The position numbers were made by a program, and so were the translations under genes. Below, one piece after another: positions 38,696-48,712 of a stretch of DNA of 64,000 bases; positions within the stretch are counted from its first letter, which is position 1, and each line of letters opens with the position of its first letter. The notes beneath the pieces are model-generated. The model had not been told where the DNA came from. It ran no database searches and worked only from the letters and a program-made list of their open reading frames with translations. The stretch is from Nakaseomyces glabratus (lineage: Eukaryota > Ascomycota > Saccharomycetes > Saccharomycetales > Saccharomycetaceae), in NCBI RefSeq assembly GCF_010111755.1, contig NC_088962.1:558001-622000 (forward strand). The letters run 5' to 3'.

Positions 38696-39439
38696 ATGAC
38701 AGACGGAGATGAGTCCAAGTGTCCAGTTCCACATGATCAAAGAGATGTATGGCTGAAGCATAGCCAGCAAGCGCAGCAAGCTCAACAAGAGCAGAAACTA
38801 GCACAGCAGAAACTAGCACAGCAGAAACTAGCACAGCAACAGGATCAGCCTAAATGTCCAGTCGATGACCATTCTAAGGATGTATGGCTGAAATCAGGCA
38901 AGAAGCATGGGGAAGCGGCAAATGACGTCGGTCTGGCTTCCGAGCGTGATGTCAGCAGTATACCCAGAACAGGTTCTGAGGGGAACTGGGTATATCCATC
39001 GGAAAAGCAGTTTTTTGACGCCATGAAAAGGAAGAACTGGGACCCCCAACCTGAAGATATGAAGACCATCGTGCCATTACATAATTATGTTAACGAAAGA
39101 GTGTGGAGATATATTAATATGTGGGAGAATGGTCTAGGAGGGGACAGCTGCGGTGGAATCAAATTGACTAACTTTAAAGGCCAGTCAAAAAAACTTACCC
39201 CAAGGGCATGGTTCAGGTCCACAATATTGGGTATGGCTAAACCTTTTGACAGACACGATTGGACAATAGATAGATGTGGGAAGACAGTTGACTACGTAAT
39301 TGACTTTTACTCTGAGGAGGTCAAGACTAGCAAGGACAATATTGCAACTGAACCGCAGATATATCTTGACGTCAGACCAAAGCTAAACTCTTTTGAAGGT
39401 ATCAAAATGAGAATACTCAAAAGTGTAGGTCTCTTATAA
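38696..39439 (+). CDS. CYT2: Cytochrome c1 heme lyase
   Basis: Attaches heme covalently to apocytochrome c1 in the mitochondrial intermembrane space. 247 residues (S. cerevisiae Cyt2 has 224). Two CPV heme-regulatory motifs occur in a repeated context: [14 protein letters not shown] near 8 and [14 protein letters not shown] near 53. They are separated by a Gln/Ala-rich repeat. The holocytochrome c synthase core follows, with [34 protein letters not shown], and [10 protein letters not shown] containing the conserved His/Asp/Cys. Neighbours SRX1 and CAB3 match chromosome XI. Confidence 0.95.
   Translation: MTDGDESKCPVPHDQRDVWLKHSQQAQQAQQEQKLAQQKLAQQKLAQQQDQPKCPVDDHSKDVWLKSGKKHGEAANDVGLASERDVSSIPRTGSEGNWVYPSEKQFFDAMKRKNWDPQPEDMKTIVPLHNYVNERVWRYINMWENGLGGDSCGGIKLTNFKGQSKKLTPRAWFRSTILGMAKPFDRHDWTIDRCGKTVDYVIDFYSEEVKTSKDNIATEPQIYLDVRPKLNSFEGIKMRILKSVGLL
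38783..38838. repeat. 15-bp tandem repeat in CYT2
   Basis: AAACTAGCACAGCAG occurs three times in a row, encoding KLAQQ repeats in the spacer between the two CPV motifs; GCAGCAAGCTCAACAAG-like flanking units extend the Gln/Ala tract. Confidence 0.85.
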
Positions 39440-39860
39440 GCTGACCCCCCCTGATCTTTCTAACTCTTTGCTGCAACTTGTATATACATATTGATGTTTA
39501 TAATTTATTCCTGACGTATAGAAAAATGTAAATATTTATTCTCTGAGAAAAATACACACCTCTAGTATTTTAGAAATCCTCTATCTTGAGGCAAAATATG
39601 CTTCTTCTCCAACTATACTACAATATTCTAAATAGTAGAAAGTGTATAAGCTTGCAAAAATTTACTATTAATTTTGATCGGTGAATCCTCTAGATAAATG
39701 ATGTCAATTATTAGAGTAGCTCATTAAATGCATGTAGTTTTGAAAAAAATATTACAAACAAGCTAGAATTCACCCGAATATTACAATTGAATGGTATTAT
39801 CTGTATGCATAGACGCCATAACTGGCAATTAAATTCAAGTCATTCCAGAACAAAATATAT
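39440..39860. other. Convergent CYT2-CAB3 3' region
   Basis: AT-rich; no gene seen. Confidence 0.4.
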
Positions 39861-41495
39861 TCATATAGGTTTGGATTCAGATTCTTCTTTTAATATCATT
39901 CTATCTTTGTCAACATTATGCCCATCTTCATCATCTTCGTCGTCATCATCATCATCTTCTTCTTCTTCGTCATCGTCATCATCATCCTCTGAATCAGTCT
40001 CATTCTTTCTAAAGCTATCATCCTCATCCTCATCCTCATCTTCATCTTCATCTTCATCTTCATCCTCCTCCTCGTCTTCATCTTCATCTTTTTCTGGTGT
40101 TGTAGTATCCTCATCCCTAGCTTTTTTGATTTCATTAATCTTCTTCCTTACAATTTCAACTATATCGGACCATTCTCTCATACCACCCATACCAATATCG
40201 CCGCAAATTAGGACTTTCTCGACAGGCTTCAAGACTGTGATATATGGCATATCAGATGCTAGTATATTGAGATGTTTTTTGGTCATGGGATTGATATACA
40301 TGAAAGTATTCATTGCAGGTGCTGCGTATATTGGTGTATTAGGAGACCAATCTCTCAGTACTGCTGTTAGTAAGTTATTGCTGATACCGTTTGCAATTTT
40401 TGCTAGACTGTTAGCTGACAATGGGACTATCAGAAATATATCAGCCCATTTCCTAAGTTCATGATGCAGTATCATATCTCCCATCTTTTTGCAATCCGAC
40501 CACACATCCTCTTCTCTCCAGATCTTGACATGGGTAGAAATCTTTAAACCATTCAAGAAATGTTCAGCTGGCTTGGTTACAATTAGTTGTATCGAAATTT
40601 TATCTGGTGTGTATAATTTGAGCAGCTTATCTATAATCAAGGGCACCTTTATAGTTGCAACAGATCCAGTAGCACCTATAAGGATATGAAATTTCTTATC
40701 ATCTTGTCTTAGGAAATACTCAGAAAAGGGAATTTGAGGGCCAGAAGTGGATCCAATAACCTCTTTTGAACCGCTAGCACCTGAAATGCCACTTTTCTTA
40801 CTTTTCAAGCTCTTTTCTTTGCCATCTGTCTCGTTAGAATTATGTTCATGCTTCCTAGACTCAAAGAATATGAAGTCACCAGGCATATTCACTATAGAGT
40901 TTTTCTGTTCGGGCACGGCCTCAACTTCATCCTTTGTATTACCTTTTACCGAATCCTTTGCATCTATACTGTTGTTCTTACCCTCAATAGCTAAACTGTC
41001 TATGGATGTCGTGGACTTCCCGGGCTTGCTAGAGATGGAATACCTATGATGGGATGTCTTTTCATTTTCATCAACTGTGAATGATATAGTAGATTTTGGT
41101 GAAGTAATCGAAGCTTTCCGCTCCACTGTGATCCCGTTAGCATCCGAAATGATCGATGCGCCGTCATCGTTACCGTTGGGAAACTGTATTATCCCCGAAG
41201 AGAAAGATATATTCCGAGAACCGATCACTCTCCCGTCACCAGACGACATAGACACCAGCCCGTTCCCATCCACACTCTTGTTCTGACTGAGAAACTCGTT
41301 GTCCATCGGCACCGAGCTGTTCTCCTTCGCGCTTGTATTCAGTATTCCGCCACCAACTTTCTTCTCTGAAGACCGCAGGTCACGCACGGGCACAGGCCCA
41401 GTACCAGATATATGTAACTTGTTGGTCAGTATCGACACAGGCACTTGCTCCATCTGCACATCCTTTCGCATATCCCTATCATCATCGGACCCCAT
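39861..41495 (-). CDS. CAB3: Phosphopantothenoylcysteine decarboxylase subunit Cab3
   Basis: Coenzyme A biosynthesis: decarboxylates phosphopantothenoylcysteine to phosphopantetheine. 544 residues (S. cerevisiae 571): a Ser/Lys-rich disordered N-terminus (1 to about 265), a flavin-binding HFCD domain (about 270-460), and a C-terminal Asp/Glu run (about 470-530). Within the HFCD domain the substrate-clamp motif is PAMN with N396, the catalytic Cys is C431 in ICGDIGMGG, and H344 in LHHELRKWAD matches the catalytic His of plant Hal3. In S. cerevisiae the active site is shared between Cab3 (Asn, Cys) and Sis2/Vhs3 (His). PAMN and Cys make this Cab3 rather than Sis2/Vhs3. Confidence 0.93.
   Translation of the reverse strand: MGSDDDRDMRKDVQMEQVPVSILTNKLHISGTGPVPVRDLRSSEKKVGGGILNTSAKENSSVPMDNEFLSQNKSVDGNGLVSMSSGDGRVIGSRNISFSSGIIQFPNGNDDGASIISDANGITVERKASITSPKSTISFTVDENEKTSHHRYSISSKPGKSTTSIDSLAIEGKNNSIDAKDSVKGNTKDEVEAVPEQKNSIVNMPGDFIFFESRKHEHNSNETDGKEKSLKSKKSGISGASGSKEVIGSTSGPQIPFSEYFLRQDDKKFHILIGATGSVATIKVPLIIDKLLKLYTPDKISIQLIVTKPAEHFLNGLKISTHVKIWREEDVWSDCKKMGDMILHHELRKWADIFLIVPLSANSLAKIANGISNNLLTAVLRDWSPNTPIYAAPAMNTFMYINPMTKKHLNILASDMPYITVLKPVEKVLICGDIGMGGMREWSDIVEIVRKKINEIKKARDEDTTTPEKDEDEDEEEDEDEDEDEDEDEDEDDSFRKNETDSEDDDDDDEEEEDDDDDDEDDEDGHNVDKDRMILKEESESKPI
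39935..40090. repeat. GAT/GAA trinucleotide-rich tract in CAB3
   Basis: Imperfect TCATCT/TCATCC hexamers on the + strand encode the Asp/Glu tail; probably length-variable in frame. Confidence 0.8.
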
Positions 41496-42198
41496 GGTAC
41501 TAATCCCTTTTACTATGACCTTATAAACACCCTTTCCTTTCTGCTTATTCTAAATGTAACTCACAAGTAGTAGACTGCCAAACACTCAAATACACAGTTT
41601 CTTTGGGCAGCAATACCAATATAGCGGGGCCAACAACTTACTCATCGATGCCCATTTTATTACCTTATTTTTTATTGTTTGTATAGCTTCACGCCCATTA
41701 GAAGCTTGCCTGCCGTGTGGATTCGGTTGTCTCGGCAAGAAACGTTGTGCAGTTGGCACCGAACGAGGTGCTTCTCTGCGGCATTGCTCTGCGGAAGTGC
41801 CGGAAACTGACGGAATTTCCGAGATTTTTTCGGCTTTTTTTTGTCTTTCACAGATAGTATGTATTCGTGTTATGGGATGTCTGTGATCACGTGGCTTCAT
41901 ATATTTGTGAACGATAATTAGGGTTTGACCGCGTCAGTTAGCCCTAAACCCTAATTCCTCTCTTTCTTTTTTTCCATTTTTCTTTCTTTTTTTGGCGAAT
42001 TTCGTATGTTTTAGGGTTCTTCTCTGATTTCACGTTTCCTTTGTTTACATTTTTCTGTTAGGGCAAATAGCCCTGCTGCTCATCGCCTGCTGCTCATCGC
42101 CATTATAGTGTGTCATAGGACATTGCTGCAGTGATCTTATTATAAATACAACTGGTGAAATCTTGTCAGGTTATATTGGTGTGCAGAGGCAGATATGT
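41496..42198. promoter_or_regulatory. Divergent CAB3-CCE1 promoter with Tbf1-type and PAC motif cluster
   Basis: Five CCCTAA/TTAGGG motifs fitting the Tbf1 consensus RCCCTAA lie within 150 bp: 41918-41925, 41940-41947, 41947-41954, 42011-42018 and 42058-42064. Two reverse PAC motifs GCTCATCGC follow at 42078-42086 and 42092-42100. T-rich tracts separate them. No RNA gene was recognised between the cluster and CCE1. Confidence 0.7.
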
Positions 42199-43194
42199 AT
42201 GATGAACGCTGAAGTGGCGGAGCGGGTATTGAGACCACTGAAGAGCACAACCTTGAAGCATGTATCGGTGCTGCTGGGAGCTAGGATAGAAGCCACCAAG
42301 AGTGCGCGGATCAGCAGTATTATTAGTCAGTGTGCCGTGCTGGACAGGTTGCGGTGCCGACGAGATGCCGGGGATCTAGTGGTTACTGCAATCGATGCGG
42401 GAGTCTCTAATTTCGCGTATTGCAGTCTGCAGTTAAGAAAGGATCGTAAGCCACTGCTGGTGGGGTGGGAGAAGTTTCAACTCGAGAGTAAGTTTGTGGA
42501 TGGCCACATGGATGGGGATAAGCTGGCACTAAACCCTGAGAATTTCTCGAGATTGGCCACAAAGTTGTCACAGTACCTGCTGGCGCTGCCGTATGCCACT
42601 CAACTCTATGCCATTGAAAGACAAAGAGCACGGTCAATGTCCTCCAAGTTTGTTCTAGAGCCGGTCCTTAGATCAAATATTTTGGAGTACCTTCTTTTCT
42701 CCACTTTGGCAAACGCTAAGGAAACTGGACGTGGAACTAAAGACTATGAGATCATCTCTTCTGACCCTCAGAGAATGGTTAATTATTGGGTTACAGTTGG
42801 AAGCTCAAATACTAAGTACCAGGAACTCATTCTTGATAAAAATAGTAAGAAATACAGGATAGCACTAGTTAGTGATATTCTGTGTAATTCAGTGCATGAT
42901 GATTGGGATTTTGGCGTGGAATTGACAAGCATATGGAGAAGAAGGATAGCAAAGGCTCAAAATAAAAAAACTAGCGACTTGAAATTATATACGCTGATTG
43001 AAAATAGCGATACAAACTTGGGCACAAAGAAAGATGATGATCTAGCTGATTCATTCTTACACGCTTTGATGTGGTCAAAATGGCTGAATAATTATGAGAC
43101 CTTAGTTTACGAGATAGATAATAAGCCATTCAATGACTTCGAAACGGGTGTGCTGGAGTTGATTAAAAATATACAAATTCCTAAAATACTGTAA
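42199..43194 (+). CDS. CCE1: Mitochondrial Holliday-junction resolvase Cce1
   Basis: Cruciform-cutting endonuclease that resolves recombination junctions in mitochondrial DNA (Ydc2/Cce1 family). 331 residues from the ATG at 42199 (S. cerevisiae 353); another Met is codon 2. An N-terminal SAP-like helical segment (about 12-50) precedes the RNase H-like core. Candidate metal-binding acidic residues sit at D66 (TAIDAGVSNFAY), E140 (YAIERQRARS), and D281/D284 (DDLADSFLHALMW). The N-terminus is basic but not a typical presequence. An out-of-frame ATG at 42195 overlaps the start. CCE1-PRP40-ARC19 order equals S. cerevisiae YKL011C-YKL013C. Confidence 0.93.
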   Translation: MMNAEVAERVLRPLKSTTLKHVSVLLGARIEATKSARISSIISQCAVLDRLRCRRDAGDLVVTAIDAGVSNFAYCSLQLRKDRKPLLVGWEKFQLESKFVDGHMDGDKLALNPENFSRLATKLSQYLLALPYATQLYAIERQRARSMSSKFVLEPVLRSNILEYLLFSTLANAKETGRGTKDYEIISSDPQRMVNYWVTVGSSNTKYQELILDKNSKKYRIALVSDILCNSVHDDWDFGVELTSIWRRRIAKAQNKKTSDLKLYTLIENSDTNLGTKKDDDLADSFLHALMWSKWLNNYETLVYEIDNKPFNDFETGVLELIKNIQIPKIL

Positions 43195-43229
43195 ATTTTT
43201 TTATTGATATGCGTTTAGGATATGGTAAA

Positions 43230-45002
43230 TCAGTAATCCATCTGAACTAAAGCAGTGGCCTTTCTTTTTCGGCTTAAGTTTTGAGTATTAGCTTGCGGCT
43301 GTTTACTGGGCACAAACGAACTGAATAATTCCTTGATTATATCAGGCTCATTTTCTAATGCTTTATATTCTGGTTTATTCTGAATAATGGCAACAGCGTC
43401 TTCAAATCTACCGGGTTTGGTAACAAAAGTTCGATGAAAAAGTGCTACCAAGTTATTTTTTTTAATTCTTGTCATGTTCAAATTCCTCTGCTCTATTTCT
43501 TTCACCGTATCGTATTTTACAGCAATTGCCTGTTTGACAACTAGCTGTGTGTCCTTCTCATCTAAAAGAGCTAGTTTGCCATCCTCGTGTATGATACCAG
43601 AAATGTTTTGAAAGTTCGCCTTTTCAAATTCAGTTATATTTTTTGATATCCTTGTAGAGTCTTCAATACCTGCCCAAACATAACTATTATCAATTAAAAT
43701 CTGTTGTGCAACAGAAGCATAGCCATTAATAGCAGCTTTTTTCTCATTAGTATAATCATAAAATAGATCTAATGGTGATGATCCATTCCTACCAACTAGT
43801 TGCAGAAAGGCTTTCTCGGATTTTATCTTGGGATAGAGTTCGGACCACTTCGAGTCAGCTCGTATATCCAGCTTTGGTTGCTTCAGCATCACCTTAAATT
43901 GATCTCTTGCCATTCTATTTCTACTATAGTTCTTCTTCTCGATATCACTCACCTTCGATGCAAGGTTACCCTGAATTATTTTTACTAATTCGATGTATTG
44001 GTTCAAAATATCATGCTGTGACAATAATCGAAAATGTTTATTAGCAGCAAATCTTTTGTTTCCTGTGATGTATTCACGTTGCAGTTGTGACCAAGTCATT
44101 TTAACTTCGATTGTACTTTCAATGGTATTTGGTGGGGCTATCAATATGCTCCTCAGATATTCATTTACCTCCCTTAAAGCTAATTCTTTAATACTTTCAT
44201 CTTTCTTATCCTTTTCTTCTCTTAGTCTTCTTATGTAATCGTTAAACTTTCTTTTCATCTCTTTCTCAGGTACTACAGCATGTTTAAATATCGATTCATT
44301 GGCGAGCATTTTTTTTACCGTTGTCCACCTAGTGTAATAATGTATGTTTTTATTGCTCTTTAGTAAGTTACCAAATGCCTCCAAAAACTTACTTGCCTGA
44401 GCATGGTCTTTAATTAACTGCTCTTCTGATCTATTCGATAGATATTTGTCCAAAATGTTTTGTTTCCAAAGCGGATCATCATCTACTATCCAAAACCTTT
44501 CATCTTTTAAGCCCAAATCGACAACCATTTTATGAAAAGACCAAGAGGAATCCACCTGGTGTTCTGATAGCATATCCATGAAGGCCTTTTCAGCTTCATC
44601 TTTCGTTAGACTTTTCACGTTTAAGATTTTGGAAGTGTTTGCGTATTTTTCTGTGTTATTAGTAGTGGCTAAAGCAACTGTATTTCCTTTGCTATGCTCG
44701 TTAGTGTTAGCTGTGTTCTTGACTTGATCTATCGTAGTCTTCTTGATTTGACCTGTTTTAGTTTTCTTTTCAGTAGCCTTTTCCGCAAGTGGATTATCCC
44801 ATCTTGATTCTTTTGTCTTCACATTGTAGTAATAGACTTTACCTTCTTTGGTCTTGGCAACATTCCAGCCAGCATCTCTTAGTTTCTGTTTCAAGTCTGT
44901 TGTATCCTCAACAGGTTTGTCCCATCGAGACTCCTTGGTAACGGTATTGTAATAGTACACCTTCCCATTACTATCCGTGGCTTTTTTCCATTGGCCCGCC
45001 AT
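43230..45002 (-). CDS. PRP40: U1 snRNP splicing factor Prp40
   Basis: Bridges 5' and branch-site recognition in early spliceosome assembly by contacting Msl5 (BBP) and Mud2, whose gene is also in this window. 590 residues (S. cerevisiae 583). Two N-terminal WW domains at about 2-33 and 42-75 (each with the YYYN-W pattern ending in KESRWDKP or KESRWDNP) are followed by a linker and several FF domains (about 130-570). The end is basic (SRKRKATALV). Only about 35 bp separate its 3' end from that of CCE1. Confidence 0.97.
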   Translation of the reverse strand: MAGQWKKATDSNGKVYYYNTVTKESRWDKPVEDTTDLKQKLRDAGWNVAKTKEGKVYYYNVKTKESRWDNPLAEKATEKKTKTGQIKKTTIDQVKNTANTNEHSKGNTVALATTNNTEKYANTSKILNVKSLTKDEAEKAFMDMLSEHQVDSSWSFHKMVVDLGLKDERFWIVDDDPLWKQNILDKYLSNRSEEQLIKDHAQASKFLEAFGNLLKSNKNIHYYTRWTTVKKMLANESIFKHAVVPEKEMKRKFNDYIRRLREEKDKKDESIKELALREVNEYLRSILIAPPNTIESTIEVKMTWSQLQREYITGNKRFAANKHFRLLSQHDILNQYIELVKIIQGNLASKVSDIEKKNYSRNRMARDQFKVMLKQPKLDIRADSKWSELYPKIKSEKAFLQLVGRNGSSPLDLFYDYTNEKKAAINGYASVAQQILIDNSYVWAGIEDSTRISKNITEFEKANFQNISGIIHEDGKLALLDEKDTQLVVKQAIAVKYDTVKEIEQRNLNMTRIKKNNLVALFHRTFVTKPGRFEDAVAIIQNKPEYKALENEPDIIKELFSSFVPSKQPQANTQNLSRKRKATALVQMDY

Positions 45003-45351
45003 CTATAACTGCCAACTATACCGGATGCTCTAATATAGGATTGCCTGCTATAAAAGATCAATAAAACGCATAAACTGTAACAGTACTGGCTCAGATATAT
45101 GCTTCAATGCTGAAATCAAGTATCCGATGAGGTCTAAACCTTCTTGCTGACTTAGAATAGCTATGTGATATTTTTCAATTTTCACGTTGTCTGAAGGGAC
45201 TTCTCTTGAAATGTTGGAATTTTAAAGGAGTTTCCGAAAGGGAGATCATAGAATAGTAGCAACTCTTGTAGATTAAATCCACACAATTGTTTAAGCAGTT
45301 ATTCAATAGCATCAGTGTTCATAATTTGCCAATCCATCATATCATAAAGCC
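45003..45351. other. Divergent PRP40-ARC19 promoter
   Basis: No clear motif recognised; no gene seen. Confidence 0.4.
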
Positions 45352-45867
45352 ATGTCCCAGTCATTACGTCCTTACTTGAACGCTGTCCGTTACTCGTTGC
45401 AAGCAGCATTAACATTATCGGATTTCTCATCCTTGGAAGTTGAAAGACATAACAGACCTGAGGTTGAGGTACCTAACACCAGTGCTGAATTGTTGTTACA
45501 GCCAATGCATATTTCTCGTAATGAGCACGAGCAAGTTTTGATCGAGCCTAGTGTGAATAGTGTACGTGTGAGTTTGAAAGTAAAGCAGGCAGATGAGATA
45601 GAACAAATCCTGGTGCACAAGTTCACTAGATTCTTGGAACAGCGTGCAGAGGCTTTCTACATTCTGAGAAGAGTGCCAATTCCAGGATATAGTATATCAT
45701 TTTTGATTACAAACAAGCACACAGAATCTATGAAGACCAACAAGCTGGTTGATTTCATTGTTGAGTTCATGGAAGAAGTTGACAAGGAGATCAGTGAGAT
45801 GAAGCTGTTCTTGAACGCTAGAGCAAGATTTGTTGCTGAAGCATACTTGAGTGAATTTGTATATTGA
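45352..45867 (+). CDS. ARC19: Arp2/3 complex subunit ARPC4 (Arc19)
   Basis: Core subunit of the actin-branching Arp2/3 complex at cortical patches. 171 residues, identical in length to S. cerevisiae Arc19. The sequence begins [20 protein letters not shown] and contains the conserved segments [20 protein letters not shown] and [15 protein letters not shown], ending with the long helix that packs against ARPC2. To its right the chromosome XI order stops and the chromosome X order (ASF1) begins. Confidence 0.97.
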   Translation: MSQSLRPYLNAVRYSLQAALTLSDFSSLEVERHNRPEVEVPNTSAELLLQPMHISRNEHEQVLIEPSVNSVRVSLKVKQADEIEQILVHKFTRFLEQRAEAFYILRRVPIPGYSISFLITNKHTESMKTNKLVDFIVEFMEEVDKEISEMKLFLNARARFVAEAYLSEFVY

Positions 45868-46216
45868 AAGTGGGCAGCCGTTTCTGACATGCTCAGTGTT
45901 GTGTTATATCACACCTATGTGGTATGACTTGTATAATGATATAAAAGATTGTTTTTACCAAATAACTACGAATAAATATAACTATAGTTATTTATTTACC
46001 GGAGGCAGAACTAGACGATGAATCCAACTCAATTGGAAACGATGTCAGTTCAGGGACGGTGTGTACTGCTCTCTAAACTAAAAGTGCTCTACGAAACTGT
46101 TCGAATTATATGGCATCTCGTGAGCCTGCGATGACAAGATAGGCGTAGTGTTAAGAAGATTTGTCTATATCGTTCCTATGCAAAATTACATCTGTGGGTT
46201 ATACAGTAGTTATAAC
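45868..46216. other. Convergent ARC19-ASF1 3' region
   Basis: A synteny junction between XI-like and X-like order; no tRNA, LTR or other landmark is seen in it. Confidence 0.5.
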
Positions 46217-46568
46217 CTAATTGGTAGAGTCCTGTGGTGTTGGAGCAGTGTCCGGCTCTTTTGCTGTATCGTTCTCAGTTTTCAGCTTCTTTGAAGAATC
46301 AGCTTTTTCGTCTTCATCTCTATCATGCAATCGTACTTCCTTTTCGGTGTCTGTAGTTTTATCATTTGGGGCGGCAGTTTCCGTCTGGGCGTCACCTTCT
46401 TCGTCGTCCTCATCATCCTCGTCCTCTTCATCGCCGATCTCTTCGCCATCATCGTCATCTTCTGCCTCTTCGCCATCTATTATTTTGTCGGTCTTGTCAT
46501 CTTCGTTTTCCAGATCGACTTCTCCGTCTACATCGACTTCGACTTCTTCTTCTTCGTCTTCAGCCTCT

Positions 46569-46603
<35 letters not shown>

Positions 46604-47134
46604 TTCCTCGGCCTCGTCTTCTTCATCTACGCCTGGTTGCTCAGGTGGGTATATGTCAGCTTCATTTTCATTATCCCATACAATGTTGAATCTCGTCACC
46701 CTTGGCTTCTCTGCCAATATGTTTCTCACGATGTGGTCCACTTGCACCTTCTGTGGAGGGTTCTCCCTCAGCTCTTCGCTGTCATACTCGTTATTCACAT
46801 AGTAGCCTACTCTCACAAACTCCCTGCCGTCGTAAGAGCAGCTCAGCAGGATCACAGTAACGCTGACCAGCTCGCTGGCCGGGATCAGCTCAGCGGAAGG
46901 CGGGTCCGCCGTGAACACGAACTTATTCACACCGACAGGGACGGGGCCCACCAGGATAGAGTCCAGCTCCTGGTCGTGCTCGAGCGACCGCGAGGACCCG
47001 ACGTAGGTCAGTTTCCACTCCAGATCATTCTTCAATGGCTCCAAACACTCGAAAGTGATCTCAAACTCGTAAGGATCAGTGAACTTAGCCGGGTTGTTCA
47101 GCACTTTTATACCCAATAGCGATACAATTGACAT
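46217..47134 (-). CDS. ASF1: Histone chaperone Asf1
   Basis: Binds H3-H4 dimers for replication-coupled and replication-independent nucleosome assembly and supports H3K56 acetylation by Rtt109. 305 residues (S. cerevisiae 279). The conserved immunoglobulin-like core is residues 1 to about 156 ([18 protein letters not shown] through FNIVWDNEN), including the [12 protein letters not shown] strand region. The rest is a highly acidic tail (about 165-275) encoded by GAA/GAT-rich DNA. Divergent from NCA3, as in S. cerevisiae YJL115W/YJL116C. Confidence 0.97.
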
Positions 47135-48712
47135 TTTTTTCTTAGTCCTTACTTCCTTGCTAGATCCGGTATATTAAGCAACTTGCTGTCTTATAGCTAA
47201 AAACCTATTTATGGCAAATACCTATGTGCAATAACAGTTAATATAACTTAATGCCCTTTACGCGATGCAAGTCTCAATAGTAAAACAATTTTCATTTGTA
47301 AGACGCGTCTAAGTTTGGCTTCCCAAACGACATTTTCGTACTTTAAGTTCATCACATCACCACTGTGTGAATGGTGCCAAGTTAAAAATGGGAATTACCC
47401 GGCTACATATACACACAGACATATCCAAGACTACGGGAACACATGATAGTTTTGTACCAAGTGATTTTTGAAAGTGTTCAACACTTTATACGTGTATCAG
47501 GTGAATTGTCTTTTCCCAGACGGGCTTTCCCCCCGGCTTTAACGTTTTAAGTCTACATCTTTAGTTGAGACCCGGGGTGTAGGTGTGTCTGTGTATGGAT
47601 TATATTAGATGCAACACATAATTGACAGGTGTGTGTGTGGTGTGCAGGTTTTGGCTGTTTTTTCTGGGCTGTATGTCGCATCTACCAGCCCCCTTTCATG
47701 TGTGTAGCACAGGTAGATGTTTTACCCAATCAGGGCATATTTGTAGCGAACCCTATCACAAGTGCTGACGTGGCTCAACTTCATCTCATTGTTTAGCGTT
47801 GTTAGCGCTATAATTAGTTAGAAGTGAAGAGCCAAGATTCCCGCTTTAGGAAGTCTTAGTGGGGTTCTAGAATCAGAGAAAGAGAATCCAAAAAAAAAAG
47901 AAAAAACCCGTCTCTCATGACTTGGGCAGCACATCCTCTTAATTTCCCAAAAGAAGAAAGATATGATGAGTGGTGGGGTGGCGAGAACAAGGTGGGGGAG
48001 GCTGCTTACATTCCTCTTAGGGAAGGGCGAGAGAGATCCCGTTGCGCATGAAAAAAGGAATCTTGTGTGAATCACTGATGATTCGATGCACGTCAAAAGC
48101 GTTTTGCAGCGTTTCGCAGTGAAGAGACACAGTCTCTCACTGTCTCACAAAGAATTCAGCTTCATGGTGTCGACAGAGAGTGGCGTTGGTGGAAGCCTAT
48201 ATAGATGTCCGCCCCGATCGCCCGGATCAAAGATCTTGCTGCTCAGCCTTCTATGCTTTTGTTCGACTTATTCCCATCCGGGTAACAAGATGCAAGAGTC
48301 TGGAACTTCCTTGCTCTGGGTTGTAGCGCTTTCCTTTCTTTTTGCCTATATGAAGCAAAGCAAATCAGCACCTTAACACAAATAATCTTTCTTTTTAGTC
48401 TATCGCAAGTCATAGGAAATGAACATATATATTTTTTTTGCAGTCGAATAAACTGAATACTTAGCTATATATTTTTTTATATAAGAAGCCAATTCCAAAT
48501 GAAACAATTCTTGCTAGATATATTCATTATATAGAAAATACCAAAGATATAATTAAATCAATTCACTCCTTTTATTGTTATAAACAAGACCAAAACCTAA
48601 CATATTTTTGGATCAAAAATAAAAAAAAATAAATCAATAGTCATTCATTTCTATCCTGTTTTTTTTTAACTTAAACTAATACGCTCCTTTATTCGCTACA
48701 ATACTTTTAACT
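47135..48712. promoter_or_regulatory. Long divergent ASF1-NCA3 intergenic region
   Basis: 1.58 kb, the largest gap in the window. It holds Reb1 sites TTACCCGG (47395-47402) and CCGGGTAA (48278-48285), an ACCAGC Ace2/Swi5-type site next to CCCCT near 47685-47694, a TG-rich tract (about 47627-47650), and a TATA box CTATATAG at 48197-48204. A purine-biased strand segment lies at about 47870-48010. No protein family was recognised in its open frames. Confidence 0.55.

Noticed and set aside
46325..47119. Long plus-strand frames opposite ASF1, and similar frames opposite CAB3, ERB1, NUP57 and MTC1
   Set aside because: They mirror acidic or FG-repeat coding sequence; Ser- or Phe-rich products are expected artefacts of GAA/GAT and GLFG codons.
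47818..48376. Two 92- to 96-codon frames upstream of NCA3
   Set aside because: Opposite-strand frames in low-complexity promoter DNA, without family resemblance or codon bias like the neighbours.
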